DNA of 64,000 nt from Pseudomonadota bacterium (GTDB lineage Bacteria; Bdellovibrionota; Bacteriovoracia; Bacteriovoracales; Bacteriovoracaceae): NCBI GenBank assembly GCA_027487515.1, contig JAIYDL010000021.1:92726-156725 (forward strand), in the 5' to 3' direction. Each line of letters opens with the position of its first letter. Positions within the stretch are counted from its first letter, which is position 1. Shown piece after piece: positions 49,100-59,107 of this stretch. A program made the translations under genes and the position numbers. The notes beneath the pieces are model-generated. The model worked only from the letters and a program-made list of their open reading frames with translations, did no database searches and was not told the DNA's origin.

Positions 49100-50088
49100 T
49101 CCTTAAATTTGATTTTCCGAAACGGTCTGAATCGCACATCGATGGGCCTTGCCCAGGAAGCGCTGAGGAAGTTCCCGAGCTTAAGAAACTCTCCTGAGAA
49201 CTCATCCCGGATCTCTAAAACTTCCGCAGGATAGAGCTCCCAAGGCATGTGCTCAACCACACCCCACAGATCACTTCCCCAGCTCTTCGTCACGAGCGCA
49301 TACCGCTCGGTCACCCAGCGATCGAAGGCAGTCCCCTGCCCCGTTTCACAGACCCGGGCCCTGACGACAAGAGCTTTGCTTTTAAACTCGTAGGTCTCAG
49401 CCGAAGAAAGACCCATGGACCGCAAGCGGTACGGAAGAGAGAACCCGAACCGCGCCACCGGAACCGCAGTCCAGTGGTTGGTATCGAGGGTAAGGAAATA
49501 CACCGCGGGTTTTCCATTGATGCGGACGTAAGTGCGAAGGTTCAGTTCGGAGAGCTTCGAAAACCCAGGGACGGGTGGGAGGAACGGAAAGCGGATGTTT
49601 CCCATGACGAAGGGAACGATGCTCACCACGGCTTTTCCCTCATAGAGGTCGAGGGGATACGGCACAAGACGCTCGAGTGCTTCGCGCTCGACTTCGTAGT
49701 TGATGAAAAGCACGTCACTCCAGCGCTGGGAGATGATCCATCCCCGGTCCTGGAGGCTCAAGGCCCAGAAAAAAAGTCCGGGCTGAAGCAGCGTCCGTGC
49801 CCAAAGAAGTGCCGGGTGCCCGACTCCGAAGAGGGGGATCTCGTTGACGGAGACGTAGACATGCACTGGGGTCAGAAGCAGAAACCAGAGGGCCGAGAGC
49901 CTGGCGGAGGCGTCCCGAAGAGGAGGAACCCAAAACCCAACGGCGAGGGCGATTTCAAGCCCGCCGCTGAGAGCATTGATGAGACCCTTGGCCGCAAAAG
50001 GAATGGCAGGATCAAAGAGTTCTGGCCGCAGGAGGTGGACCCAGCCGGCAGTGAAGAGTAAAAGTGATAAAGCGCATCGGGAGAGCAT
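49096..50088 (-). CDS. DoxX-like membrane domain fused to DUF2071-like domain
   Basis: N-terminal TM region 'GLINALSGGLEIALAVGF'; C-terminal 'INYEVEREALERLVPYPLDLYEGKAVVSIVPFVMGNIRF...ELNLRTYVRINGKPAVYFLTLDT'; start at ATG 50088. Confidence 0.7.
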   Translation of the reverse strand: MLSRCALSLLLFTAGWVHLLRPELFDPAIPFAAKGLINALSGGLEIALAVGFWVPPLRDASARLSALWFLLLTPVHVYVSVNEIPLFGVGHPALLWARTLLQPGLFFWALSLQDRGWIISQRWSDVLFINYEVEREALERLVPYPLDLYEGKAVVSIVPFVMGNIRFPFLPPVPGFSKLSELNLRTYVRINGKPAVYFLTLDTNHWTAVPVARFGFSLPYRLRSMGLSSAETYEFKSKALVVRARVCETGQGTAFDRWVTERYALVTKSWGSDLWGVVEHMPWELYPAEVLEIRDEFSGEFLKLGNFLSASWARPIDVRFRPFRKIKFKD

Positions 50089-50344
50089 AAGAGATTGTAG
50101 GTCGGTTCCTTGCCTTTGACCAATTCGAGTTATGTTTTGCGAAACTTTGTATAAACTTAAGCCCCAAGCGACAACCTGACTTGATGCAAAATCAAGCTCC
50201 CATCTCTTCTGGAAGAAAGACAGAGTTTGGGTGTAAGGCCCTCCAGAAACCATTTCATTTTTACAATCGTTCTTGAAGGTCATCGCTCTTCTGTGAAGAA
50301 GTTTGATATTAGCTAAGATATCTCATTTAATTAAATGATCTCCC

Positions 50345-50758
50345 ATGAAGTTTCTTGCGGCATTCCTGGTATTGGGTTCGGCTTCGGCGTTCGCATCCCA
50401 GACGATCACTTGTAAGCAAATAAACAAGAACGGCTCGATCACAAAAAGAGGCATCTCGATGAGCCTGGTAACTAGGCAAAGAAGCCCAGTTGCTGTTCGT
50501 GGTCTAAACGGTCTTGAAGAACAAGTCGTTCGTAGCATCCATCAGGGCACGGCAATTAACGGTCAGGAATTCACGACCATCTTCATCCTCCCAAAATTCG
50601 ACGAGGGCCAGCTCGATATCCAACTGCAGTTTGGCGCGCATGTTTTACGGCGGAATTTTTCCAATGTCAGAGCGACGTACGTTGTGGGCTCTGCCGCTTC
50701 GGAGCCAGAAGTAAGTTTTGCCTATGGATATGACATGCTCTGCGATGGAACGAACTAG
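50345..50758 (+). CDS. Hypothetical secreted protein
   Basis: Signal peptide MKFLAAFLVLGSASAFA; 137 aa. Confidence 0.6.
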   Translation: MKFLAAFLVLGSASAFASQTITCKQINKNGSITKRGISMSLVTRQRSPVAVRGLNGLEEQVVRSIHQGTAINGQEFTTIFILPKFDEGQLDIQLQFGAHVLRRNFSNVRATYVVGSAASEPEVSFAYGYDMLCDGTN

Positions 50759-50919
50759 ACCGCTGCGACGTTGCTTTCAATCGCATCGGGCGAAGGTTGT
50801 GCCCCTCTTTCCTTAGGCGCACAAGGGTTCTCTGAAAAAGGTTCAGGATCGAGAATCTGAACAATCCTAAACATGAACAAATTGTTAGGTGTGCCCCCAA
50901 ATTTTAGAAGGAGATCCCA

Positions 50920-51312
50920 ATGAAAATGCTCGCGGTACTTTCTCTCGCACTCATGAGTCTACCTTCCTTTGCGGGAAGCTATGGCTTTATGAATACTGAC
51001 GTGTCTGGCTATTTATGCTTTGTCGGAATTGATGAAACGACTTCCGAGTTCACCGGTGTTGTGTCTCGTCGATTTCTTTCCGAGCGTCAGCTTCAGACCA
51101 TGGAAGATTGCACGAACCGGAAGGCCGAAGGAAAACCGGCGGTCATTCGGGTTCACACGACTCCGGATACTCAGGTCCAGCCCAATGGTGTGAGGACTCA
51201 CTTTCCAAAATTCCATGTCTCTTGTGTAACCATGAGAGAGCGTCAATTTGGAGAATTCCTGAGCACATGGAGAAATCGGATAAGTCATTCAAACTTCCGT
51301 CGTTGCTTCTAG
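50920..51312 (+). CDS. Hypothetical secreted protein
   Basis: RBS-like AAGGAG upstream, signal peptide MKMLAVLSLALMSLPSFA. Confidence 0.65.
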   Translation: MKMLAVLSLALMSLPSFAGSYGFMNTDVSGYLCFVGIDETTSEFTGVVSRRFLSERQLQTMEDCTNRKAEGKPAVIRVHTTPDTQVQPNGVRTHFPKFHVSCVTMRERQFGEFLSTWRNRISHSNFRRCF

Positions 51313-51492
51313 GGAGAGCTTTAAAAAACAAGTGAGAAGTCTCAAGTCATCCCAAACAGAGTGGTGATCCTCCACATTGAAATTGCCACTTCCCTATCAT
51401 GAGGTAGAGACCCTCTTCCGTTCGAAGCCGCGGCCGACGAAAGAGAAAGCGCAAAAAACGTGTGCTTCAAAGTGAGACCTGCCGAAAGGGAC

Positions 51493-53589
51493 TTACTCCT
51501 TAACCGGAGCGAAATCCCACTCAACCGTCCACCCGAGCTTTGACGCCTTACCAGAGAAATGGTCGAAGCCATTGTGCGAGATTTCTCCCAGTGACTGGAT
51601 GTCCACGGGGACTGAGACCTCGTAACTCGGAAGTGGTGCCGGACACGTGTACTTCACCGAAATCGTCCGCTCCTTTGTCTGGAGAATGAAGGCGTAGGTG
51701 CCCGAGGCATCAGGAGGAACGTTGTACGGGTAGACGTTGAGAGCGATGACCGAGGGGCCCGTATCGATGAGAAGGTTTCCGCTCGCGTTTCCAACACAAC
51801 CGTCCGACTGGCCTCGGTAGTTGTAGGTGATGACCCCTTTTTCAAGGTTAAAATGCCCCCCGAAGAAGCCCTCGTCGTTGCGGCCCTTTGCCTTCATCAC
51901 AACATCACTCGCCTGGACGTCTAGATAGACCGTGCTCTTGGGAGACGACGCATAGAGCTGCGCCCGTGCGCGCCCTTGGTACTTGTAGCAACCGATGTTC
52001 GTTGCCTTAACCGCTCCTTCGAAATTGTACACGGGGCCGGTGACCTTATGGTTGTAGTTAGTGACCGCAATAACGATCTTCTCAATCCGCTCTGACGGGT
52101 TGTCGAGGCAGTACTGATAGACGTGCCGCTTACTATCTTCCCAGACGAACTCCTCCACAGACTGGCCATTCGACTTCACGATCATGACCTTCGCACGGGC
52201 CTTCTTTGCCGCAAAGAGGATGGGATTATCAATAGACACCGAGCGGATGTCTTGGCCGGAAAAATCAAAGGCGTAAAAATCCCGGGTCAAGGGCTTAAGC
52301 TGGAGGCGAAAGGGGGAGCGGAACGTACCATTGAGGTCTAGGCTGACTTCCTCAATTTTGATAGGGGGTTTATGCCCCTTGGCATCGAGGGCCCCACGTC
52401 CGGGCAAGAAGGGAAACTTGTCCCACCTGACAAAGTTGTCCTGTAACGGATCTTGGTTCCAGTTATACAGCGCAAATTCGGGCCATCCCTCTTTCCAACC
52501 ACCCTTCAACACTGCGTTGATCGCATCGAGATCGGAATAAAGCTCTTCTTTTTCGTAGAGATCGCGGATCGTGCGTTCACCCTGAGACTGAACCAAGTAG
52601 AGGTAGAAGACCCAAGTTCCATAGTCTGCGTTCGCGAAGGGCTCAGGGCCATCTTCGAAGTACTCGAACCATTCGTGCTCGTGGTTGAGCGAAGGAAAAA
52701 AGTGGTGCTTGATGTAGGTTGCCGTCCCTTCGTCGCTGTTGTCGTAGGTGTGGCACTCGGACTTGCGGTTGTAGCTATTCTGGATTGTGTGAAAATACTC
52801 GTGCGCAAGTGTCGTCATCAGATGACTCTCGGGCGCGCTCCGCGCGAATCCGAGGTCCACAGTCATGTACGAAGCAGTGGCCAGACAGCCCAGGGAGTCT
52901 GAACTCTTAAGCGCGTAAGGGAAAACCGCCGCCCGAGCGTTCGCCGCCTTAGAGATGACGCCCAGATAGACATCGAGCTTGCCGTCGCCTCCATTGGGCA
53001 TGGTCTTTTCTAGGCCAAGACGGACTTTAAGCGTGCGATTGATATCATCGTCCGCGGGGTGAGTGCGTCCCATGAGTCGACGAGTAGGCTCAATGACTTT
53101 ATCGCCCAGGATATCTTTAATCTTGATCGCTAGAGCTTCTTTCGTCGGATCATCGGTCTCGTACCAAACTCGGATGTTGGCGATGGTATGGTCAACAAAC
53201 TTCCACTGTGTGCTCGGATAGAAGCGCGGATCCGGGAAGTCCCCTTGGATGGAATTCGTCAATCCGACGGCACTGGGACGGAAGGGTTCCGGAATCAGCA
53301 ACTGATACACATAGGAAGCAAGCGTCCCACTCATTTGGGGAAGAAACTTTATCGCGGCACGCAACTGCAGATCCCCCGAAATTGCCGGAGCTCCTGGATC
53401 TGGTTGATATTCTGACGGAAGATGAACGATGTCCATAAAGGCCAGCACCTTCAACCCATGGGCCTCAGCTTCAGTGATCTTTTTTAGTCCCAGAGCTTGG
53501 GCAATTTTATCAAAAGAGTTCAACGGCTTGGGCTGGGCCAAGAGGCCTTGTGAAAGCAATACTAAACAAAGGAAGATAATGGTTTTCAT
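51493..53589 (-). CDS. Exported putative zinc metallopeptidase
   Basis: Signal peptide; 'MTTLAHEYFHTIQNSYNRKSECHTYDNSDEGTATYIKHH' (HExxH plus downstream E). Confidence 0.7.
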   Translation of the reverse strand: MKTIIFLCLVLLSQGLLAQPKPLNSFDKIAQALGLKKITEAEAHGLKVLAFMDIVHLPSEYQPDPGAPAISGDLQLRAAIKFLPQMSGTLASYVYQLLIPEPFRPSAVGLTNSIQGDFPDPRFYPSTQWKFVDHTIANIRVWYETDDPTKEALAIKIKDILGDKVIEPTRRLMGRTHPADDDINRTLKVRLGLEKTMPNGGDGKLDVYLGVISKAANARAAVFPYALKSSDSLGCLATASYMTVDLGFARSAPESHLMTTLAHEYFHTIQNSYNRKSECHTYDNSDEGTATYIKHHFFPSLNHEHEWFEYFEDGPEPFANADYGTWVFYLYLVQSQGERTIRDLYEKEELYSDLDAINAVLKGGWKEGWPEFALYNWNQDPLQDNFVRWDKFPFLPGRGALDAKGHKPPIKIEEVSLDLNGTFRSPFRLQLKPLTRDFYAFDFSGQDIRSVSIDNPILFAAKKARAKVMIVKSNGQSVEEFVWEDSKRHVYQYCLDNPSERIEKIVIAVTNYNHKVTGPVYNFEGAVKATNIGCYKYQGRARAQLYASSPKSTVYLDVQASDVVMKAKGRNDEGFFGGHFNLEKGVITYNYRGQSDGCVGNASGNLLIDTGPSVIALNVYPYNVPPDASGTYAFILQTKERTISVKYTCPAPLPSYEVSVPVDIQSLGEISHNGFDHFSGKASKLGWTVEWDFAPVKE

Positions 53590-53644
53590 AGTTTCTTTAA
53601 TACAAAAATCATCGTAGTAATGTCCATCACTTCAAAGGATGTTT

Positions 53645-53986
53645 ATGAAAGCCGTACAATTCTTGGCACTCTCTCTCATTTTTTCAGCTCCAGTGTTCGC
53701 TGATATCAGCTGCGCCACTCAAGCCTCTGCCAGCTGCGCCACTGAAGATGGATTGTGTCTTGAATTCTTTGAGGAGTCTGGGACCGACGAAGAGGTCTGG
53801 CAGGGCCTGTGTGACTCAAGCGAGGGCACCTACGCCTCTACTCCGTGTGATACGGCCAAAGTCGCGGCCAAGTGTATGGTCCCGACGAACCCAATGATGC
53901 CAGTTATTAACTTCCTCACTCCAGACTTTACTCCCGAGGACGCCAAGGTGGCCTGTAAAATGCTACAAGGCAAAGTTTGCGAGTAG
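53645..53986 (+). CDS. Small Cys-rich secreted protein
   Basis: Signal peptide and 8 Cys in the mature region. Confidence 0.6.
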   Translation: MKAVQFLALSLIFSAPVFADISCATQASASCATEDGLCLEFFEESGTDEEVWQGLCDSSEGTYASTPCDTAKVAAKCMVPTNPMMPVINFLTPDFTPEDAKVACKMLQGKVCE

Positions 53987-54132
53987 GCCCGATCGCAAAG
54001 TGTTGAGAGGGTGTTTCCAAAAGCAACAAGTTCCTCCAGCTTCCGAGCAAGCTTGCACCGGTCTTAGTGAAAAAATTCCTTGTCTAGAAAGATTCGGAGC
54101 TCATACAAAGTGTTTTTTGATAGAGAGACAAG

Positions 54133-54975
54133 ATGAAATTTTTAATCCTTACCTGCACAATTCTCTTCTCCCAACTTTCCTGGTCTAACTGCAATGAAGT
54201 CGAGTCCCTGCATCCTTTCGAAGACTCGGCCGATGGTCAGATCTTTACGGTGAAGGCCAAGGGCTATGTCCCGAACCGCTCCACCAAAGTTCCGGCCGTT
54301 TTTATCCTCCCACCCATCGTCGGAGAAACTGTCCTTGATCGCAGGATGGGTCAAAAGCTTTGCCAGAATGGGATCGCCGCGTACATCCTCAACGTCGTGA
54401 AGGTCATCCCCACGGAGGAAGAATATCCCAATCTCCTGGTGCATGATCAATCGTTCGTGCGCGCCCTTGCCGGCACGCGTGCGGTGATGAAGAGCTTGAG
54501 CGCCAACACCGCACTCAACGGGAAATTTGGAATCATCGGCACAAGCCAAGGCGGAATGTTCGCCGCCTACGTCGCAGGGTCCGAGCCCGCGATCGAGGCC
54601 AGTGTGATCGTCGTCGGTGCGGGAAATGTCCCCGGCGTTTTGGCCTCTTCAGACCAGGAGTACATCAAGGCCCAGCGGGAAGCACGGTTAAAGATTTTCA
54701 ATCTGACAACTGAGGCGGAGTATGAAGCGTTGTTAAGGCCTTTGATCCCGAATGACCCCCTCGCCGTGGCCCAGCAAATTTCGCCGGGATCCGTGTATTT
54801 CTTCATCGCCCAAAACGACACGACAGTTCCGACGAGGTTTCAGCGCGAGCTTCTAAAGAAGATCCCCTCACCCCTTGTGTTCGAAATGAAAGGGGATCAT
54901 TTCCAGGGAATCGTTAAGGCCGGAACGGTGCACGCTGAGAAGATCGTGAGGTTCTTTAAGCGGAAGCTCAATTGA
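54133..54975 (+). CDS. Dienelactone hydrolase-like alpha/beta hydrolase, exported
   Basis: 'KVPAVFILPPIVGETVLDRRMGQKLCQNGIAAYILNVV', nucleophile 'GIIGTSQGGMFAA'. Confidence 0.75.
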   Translation: MKFLILTCTILFSQLSWSNCNEVESLHPFEDSADGQIFTVKAKGYVPNRSTKVPAVFILPPIVGETVLDRRMGQKLCQNGIAAYILNVVKVIPTEEEYPNLLVHDQSFVRALAGTRAVMKSLSANTALNGKFGIIGTSQGGMFAAYVAGSEPAIEASVIVVGAGNVPGVLASSDQEYIKAQREARLKIFNLTTEAEYEALLRPLIPNDPLAVAQQISPGSVYFFIAQNDTTVPTRFQRELLKKIPSPLVFEMKGDHFQGIVKAGTVHAEKIVRFFKRKLN

Positions 54976-55170
54976 GTGAGTTTTTAGAGATCCTGCAGAG
55001 TTTTTCCAAATGCTATTCAAAGGCAAGGTAAGCTGGATTCGAAAGCTTCTCACCAGGGGCCTTACGTCTGTGACCGAACCCCGGTGCGCAGCACTAAAAC
55101 ACCTTAAATTTGCTTTAATATCCAAAAAATCTAGCTAAGATACTACCGTCAACAAAAAGGTAGGACTCTT

Positions 55171-55845
55171 ATGAAAATCGGTATCAATCCATTTCTCGTC
55201 ATTCTCACTCTTTCCGCGTTTGGCTGTGCTTCCGAGTCAAATCAGGCAGTCAGAGTTGAGCAATCGAAGTCAGAAACAACCGCTTCAACGTACCAGGGTA
55301 AGAAACACCCTCTCATGGTAGGAAAATTCGATAACCGCTCGGGCTTCATGCGCGGGATCTTCGTGGATGGCCCTGATCGTCTCTCGAGCCAGGCGAAATC
55401 AGTTTTGATCGGGCACTTGCAAAGAACCGGTCGATTCAGCGTCCTCGACCGTGACAACATGGAGGAGATCGCTGGTGAGGCCAAGATCTCAAATAAAAAG
55501 CAGAACCTCAAAGGGGCCGATTTCACCATCACGGGCGACATCGCCGAGTTTGGTCGCAAAGAGACCGGTGACCGTCAGCTCTTCGGCGTTCTCGGAAGTG
55601 GAAAGAATCAGACTGCGTACTCTAAAGTCATCTTGAACGTCGTCGATGTAGAAACTTCAGAAGTGGTGTTCTCGGCATCGGGAGCGGGTGAGTACGCCCT
55701 TACGAACCGCGAAGTCATCGGTTTCGGTGGTACAGCTTCTTACGATTCAACCCTTAACGGTAAGGTCCTAGACCTTGCGATGAGAGAAGCCGTCGACCGC
55801 CTGGTGGAAGGCATTGAGCAAAAAAAATGGGCCGCGAATAAATAA
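55171..55845 (+). CDS. CsgG/HfaB-family lipoprotein
   Basis: Lipobox 'LSAFGCAS'; 'VGKFDNRSGFMRGIFVDGPDRLSSQAKSVLIGHLQRTGRFSVLDRDNMEEIAGEAKISN'. Confidence 0.85.
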   Translation: MKIGINPFLVILTLSAFGCASESNQAVRVEQSKSETTASTYQGKKHPLMVGKFDNRSGFMRGIFVDGPDRLSSQAKSVLIGHLQRTGRFSVLDRDNMEEIAGEAKISNKKQNLKGADFTITGDIAEFGRKETGDRQLFGVLGSGKNQTAYSKVILNVVDVETSEVVFSASGAGEYALTNREVIGFGGTASYDSTLNGKVLDLAMREAVDRLVEGIEQKKWAANK

Positions 55846-56201
55846 TGAAACACCTCGTTTTTCCCCTTCTGTTAGTGTTGGGTAGTTGCGCGTCTACGAA
55901 TACGAATATTTATTACTGGGGCCGCTACCAGACTCTTCTCTATCAACAGTACGATACTCCAGGCAAAGCTACGCCTGAAATGCAAGTCCTGAATCTTGAG
56001 CAGGATATTGAGGTCGCCCGCAGTCAAAACAAACCCCTTCCTCCAGGGTTCTATGCGCACCTCGGCTACCAGTACCTTCAAATGGGAAGAACCGCGGACG
56101 CCAAAGCAAGCTTTGAAGCCGAAAGAAAGCAGTTCCCAGAGTCCGCGGTGCTGATGGATCGCTTCCTCAAGAAATTCCAACCAAAAAGTGAGACGAAATG
56201 A
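55845..56201 (+). CDS. DUF4810-like lipoprotein
   Basis: 'YYWGRYQTLLYQQYDTPGKATPEMQVLNLEQDIEVARSQNKPLPPGFYAHLGYQYLQMG'; overlapping stop/start. Confidence 0.8.
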   Translation: MKHLVFPLLLVLGSCASTNTNIYYWGRYQTLLYQQYDTPGKATPEMQVLNLEQDIEVARSQNKPLPPGFYAHLGYQYLQMGRTADAKASFEAERKQFPESAVLMDRFLKKFQPKSETK

Positions 56202-56818
56202 AACAGCTTCTACTCCTTTTCTTGGTCGTAAGCTGTGCGACACCGAAGGACTATCAAAACTTCCGCGCCGCCAAGCCCCGCTCGATCTTGATCCTTCCGC
56301 CCATGAGTCAAAGCACAGATGTCCGAGCGACCTATAACTATCTTTCGACGGTTACCTTTCCCGTGGCGGAGAAAGGCTTCTATGTCTTTCCCGTCGCTCT
56401 CATCGACCAGATGATGAAAGAGAATGGAATGCCTTCGGCCAATGAGATGCACCAGGCGTCCGTGAAGAAACTCCGTGAAGTCATCAATCCGGATGCCATC
56501 CTCTACCTCACGTTAGAAAAGTACGGCTCCAGTTACGTCATCCTTGATAGCACCACCACAGTGACCGTCTCGGGTAAACTCATCTCCGCCGTAACCGGAG
56601 AGGTCATCTGGGAAGGTCGTGGAAGCGCGACTGACGGATCATCCTCTTCCGGTGGAAACAGTGTGGCCGGGGCCCTCATCGGTGCCATCGTTAAGCAGGC
56701 CATTAACTCGACCACTGACAGAGCGCATGAGATCGCACCACAGGCGAACTACAACCTCTTTTACACTGAGGACCAGGGCCTTTTGAATGGGCCCTACCAC
56801 CCGCAGGCCAGTTACTAG
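56198..56818 (+). CDS. DUF799/GNA1162-like lipoprotein
   Basis: 'YQNFRAAKPRSILILPPMSQSTDVRATYNYLSTVTFPVAEKGFYVFPVALIDQMMKENGM'; ATGA overlap. Confidence 0.85.
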   Translation: MKQLLLLFLVVSCATPKDYQNFRAAKPRSILILPPMSQSTDVRATYNYLSTVTFPVAEKGFYVFPVALIDQMMKENGMPSANEMHQASVKKLREVINPDAILYLTLEKYGSSYVILDSTTTVTVSGKLISAVTGEVIWEGRGSATDGSSSSGGNSVAGALIGAIVKQAINSTTDRAHEIAPQANYNLFYTEDQGLLNGPYHPQASY

Positions 56819-57167
56819 GAGACCGCAAGACCGGATGACTTCACAAGGTCTTGTGGAGTCATCACTCCTGAGATTCTGTTGAAAATCATCCGGCCACCTC
56901 CATACTTCTTCCGACCCATCCCTACCATTTTGGTCAACTGCTACTCGAATCTTTAGGTCTCCAACGATATCGAAATCCTTAAAACATGGGCGAGTGAATT
57001 CTGGAGCTACTCGACCCGGACTTTAACCCCAGTCATCATTCTCAAAGATTGAGTGGCTAGACTTAAGATAGGAAGTGCTCAGGCGTATTTTTCGAAGTTG
57101 CTGGCATCGAGGTAAGAGGCAAATCCTTGCCCTAGATCAGCGTAGGTTAATTAAATATAATGAAGGG

Positions 57168-57785
57168 ATGAAAATCTTTATCCTTCTTTTGCCTCTCCTT
57201 CTGACCTCACAGACCGCGTTCTCTCAAAGTTCTTCTGGAAGTGGGACGCGGGGGAAAATAGGATTCTATGGCATCGGCTCCTTGAAAGGGGGGATGTCGA
57301 GCTTTGGAAGTGCCGACGGCACGACCATCGAGAAGCGCTCCCTCTACCGATACGGTGCGGAGCTGGGCCTTGGGCTTCGAGTCGGTGTCTTCAGCTTCGG
57401 CGGCTCCGCGGAGTACTACCTGTTGAAGCAGTCGACGGACATTTCTGAAGTCGGGGACACCAACGCCTCCGGGAAACAGCTCATCCTCTCTCCAACTGCA
57501 GGAGTCACCTTAGGGCGATTTTTGCTACAGGCGAAGTATCCCTTCAGTTCCACCTATACCATGGACAAGGAGAGCTCCGGTGGCGATAAGGTGGTCTACT
57601 CGTCCCCCGCCTCCGCGTACGGAGCACAGTTGATCATTCGCCTTTCGGGGTCATCGTTCGTCGGAGCCGAGTACACAAGCTTATCATACGAAGAATCAAA
57701 AGCAGGTTCGACGACCGAGAAGCTTGATTCCGACACTCAGATCAACCTCACGAGTTGGGGAATCATCTACGGCTTTGTTTTTTAG
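57168..57785 (+). CDS. Outer-membrane beta-barrel-like protein
   Basis: Signal peptide at ATG 57168, Gly/aromatic-rich strands, C-terminal 'GIIYGFVF'. Confidence 0.65.
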   Translation: MKIFILLLPLLLTSQTAFSQSSSGSGTRGKIGFYGIGSLKGGMSSFGSADGTTIEKRSLYRYGAELGLGLRVGVFSFGGSAEYYLLKQSTDISEVGDTNASGKQLILSPTAGVTLGRFLLQAKYPFSSTYTMDKESSGGDKVVYSSPASAYGAQLIIRLSGSSFVGAEYTSLSYEESKAGSTTEKLDSDTQINLTSWGIIYGFVF

Positions 57786-57816
57786 AGAAAGAATTATCCT
57801 AACTGTTGGGAGTCCT

Positions 57817-58263
57817 ATGTTACGTAAGTTTTTCATGATCCTGACCATCATCACCTTCAGCATCTCTTGTGGGGAGAACGGCGGTGATGCTCCCCTCTTC
57901 GAGCTCGAGGAGGACCAAGAAGAGGAAGAGTCAACGGAAGCAACCTGCGGTGGTCGCCTCTCTGCGGGATATTGCTGGTACTTTGCGACCTATAACACAA
58001 GTTGCACGACCTACTGCTCCACGAGAGGCGGGGTCAACGCTGCGACAACCACCTACGTGGGTTCGGGTGGAACTGACTTTAACTGCGAGACAATCATGTC
58101 AGAGCTAGGAACGAACTCCAGTTCGAGCCATAGTGCGAACTGCCCCGCAGGCTACGGCTGTTACTATGCTCCTTCGGAAGGGACAAGGCGATGCGCAGGT
58201 CCAACGACGAATGCCAGTGCCGCTCCTACAGATGGCAACCGGATCTGTGCCTGTAACCGATGA
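57817..58263 (+). CDS. Cys-rich lipoprotein
   Basis: Lipobox 'ITFSISCGE'; 'YCWYFATYNTSCTTYCSTRGG...NCPAGYGCYY...RICACNR'. Confidence 0.65.
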   Translation: MLRKFFMILTIITFSISCGENGGDAPLFELEEDQEEEESTEATCGGRLSAGYCWYFATYNTSCTTYCSTRGGVNAATTTYVGSGGTDFNCETIMSELGTNSSSSHSANCPAGYGCYYAPSEGTRRCAGPTTNASAAPTDGNRICACNR

Positions 58264-58598
58264 GAGGGACTCATTGAAGGACGGAACCAAGTTCACTCGT
58301 GAGTGGGAAATCTGCCGGTGTTCCCGACTCTCGCAAGTAATCGCAGAAAAATTAGGTACTCTAAGTTCACGGCCCACAAAGGCAATCTAGCACTTAAGGT
58401 TTGTAGAATAGGACCCTCTTCGAGTTGCTAAGAGAGTAGGTCCATGCTGAGCTCGAAGATGTGCTTCGAATGTTAAGGGTGACGTAAAAGAGTGCGAATG
58501 CAAGCGAACTAGTTCTGTTGATAATTAGCGAGAAAGAAAGACCCTGAACCAAAAGGTGCCTTGCACCAATTGACCAGCATCCCTATACTCATAAATCT

Positions 58599-58931
58599 AT
58601 GCAGGGCATTCAAACATCCTTAGCTCCCCTCATTCGCGAAGCATTTGAAGCAGAAACCACACTTGGCTACCCAGGTGCCCTAGATGCGCTGGAAAGGGCC
58701 CATCTTCTCTCGCAGCCCTTCCCTGGGCCGCACGTCTACGTCCATTGGCTGATGTTTCGACTGGCGCTCAGGCACGGAGTTTACAAAGAAATGTTCGGGC
58801 AAATTCCTAGGCTGATCCTGGCGATGCCTGGGTCTTGGCTTGGGAAAGCTCCCAAAGGGAATTTGGGGTCGACGAAGATGGGGATCTTTGAAGAGAACGA
58901 AAGCGGGATCGAAGAGAACCAGACCCGCTAG
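58599..58931 (+). CDS. DUF3703-like protein
   Basis: 'EAETTLGYPGALDALERAHLLSQPFPGPHVYVHWLMFRLALRHGVYKEMFGQIPRLILAMPGSWLGKAPKGNLGST'. Confidence 0.8.
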   Translation: MQGIQTSLAPLIREAFEAETTLGYPGALDALERAHLLSQPFPGPHVYVHWLMFRLALRHGVYKEMFGQIPRLILAMPGSWLGKAPKGNLGSTKMGIFEENESGIEENQTR

Positions 58932-59107
58932 CGCATTCTCGTTTACCCCGCCCTTGGTGCACTAAACTCCCCTGGAGTGCAAAATGGCTCCACCCTCATG
59001 ACTTGGTCTCAATGAATACGGGCACCTAAAAAATGCCATCGCCCCAATATCTGGCAAAGGACTTGCTCCATAAAAGTCAGTTAGTCCTTTACCACTTAGG
59101 AGACAAT

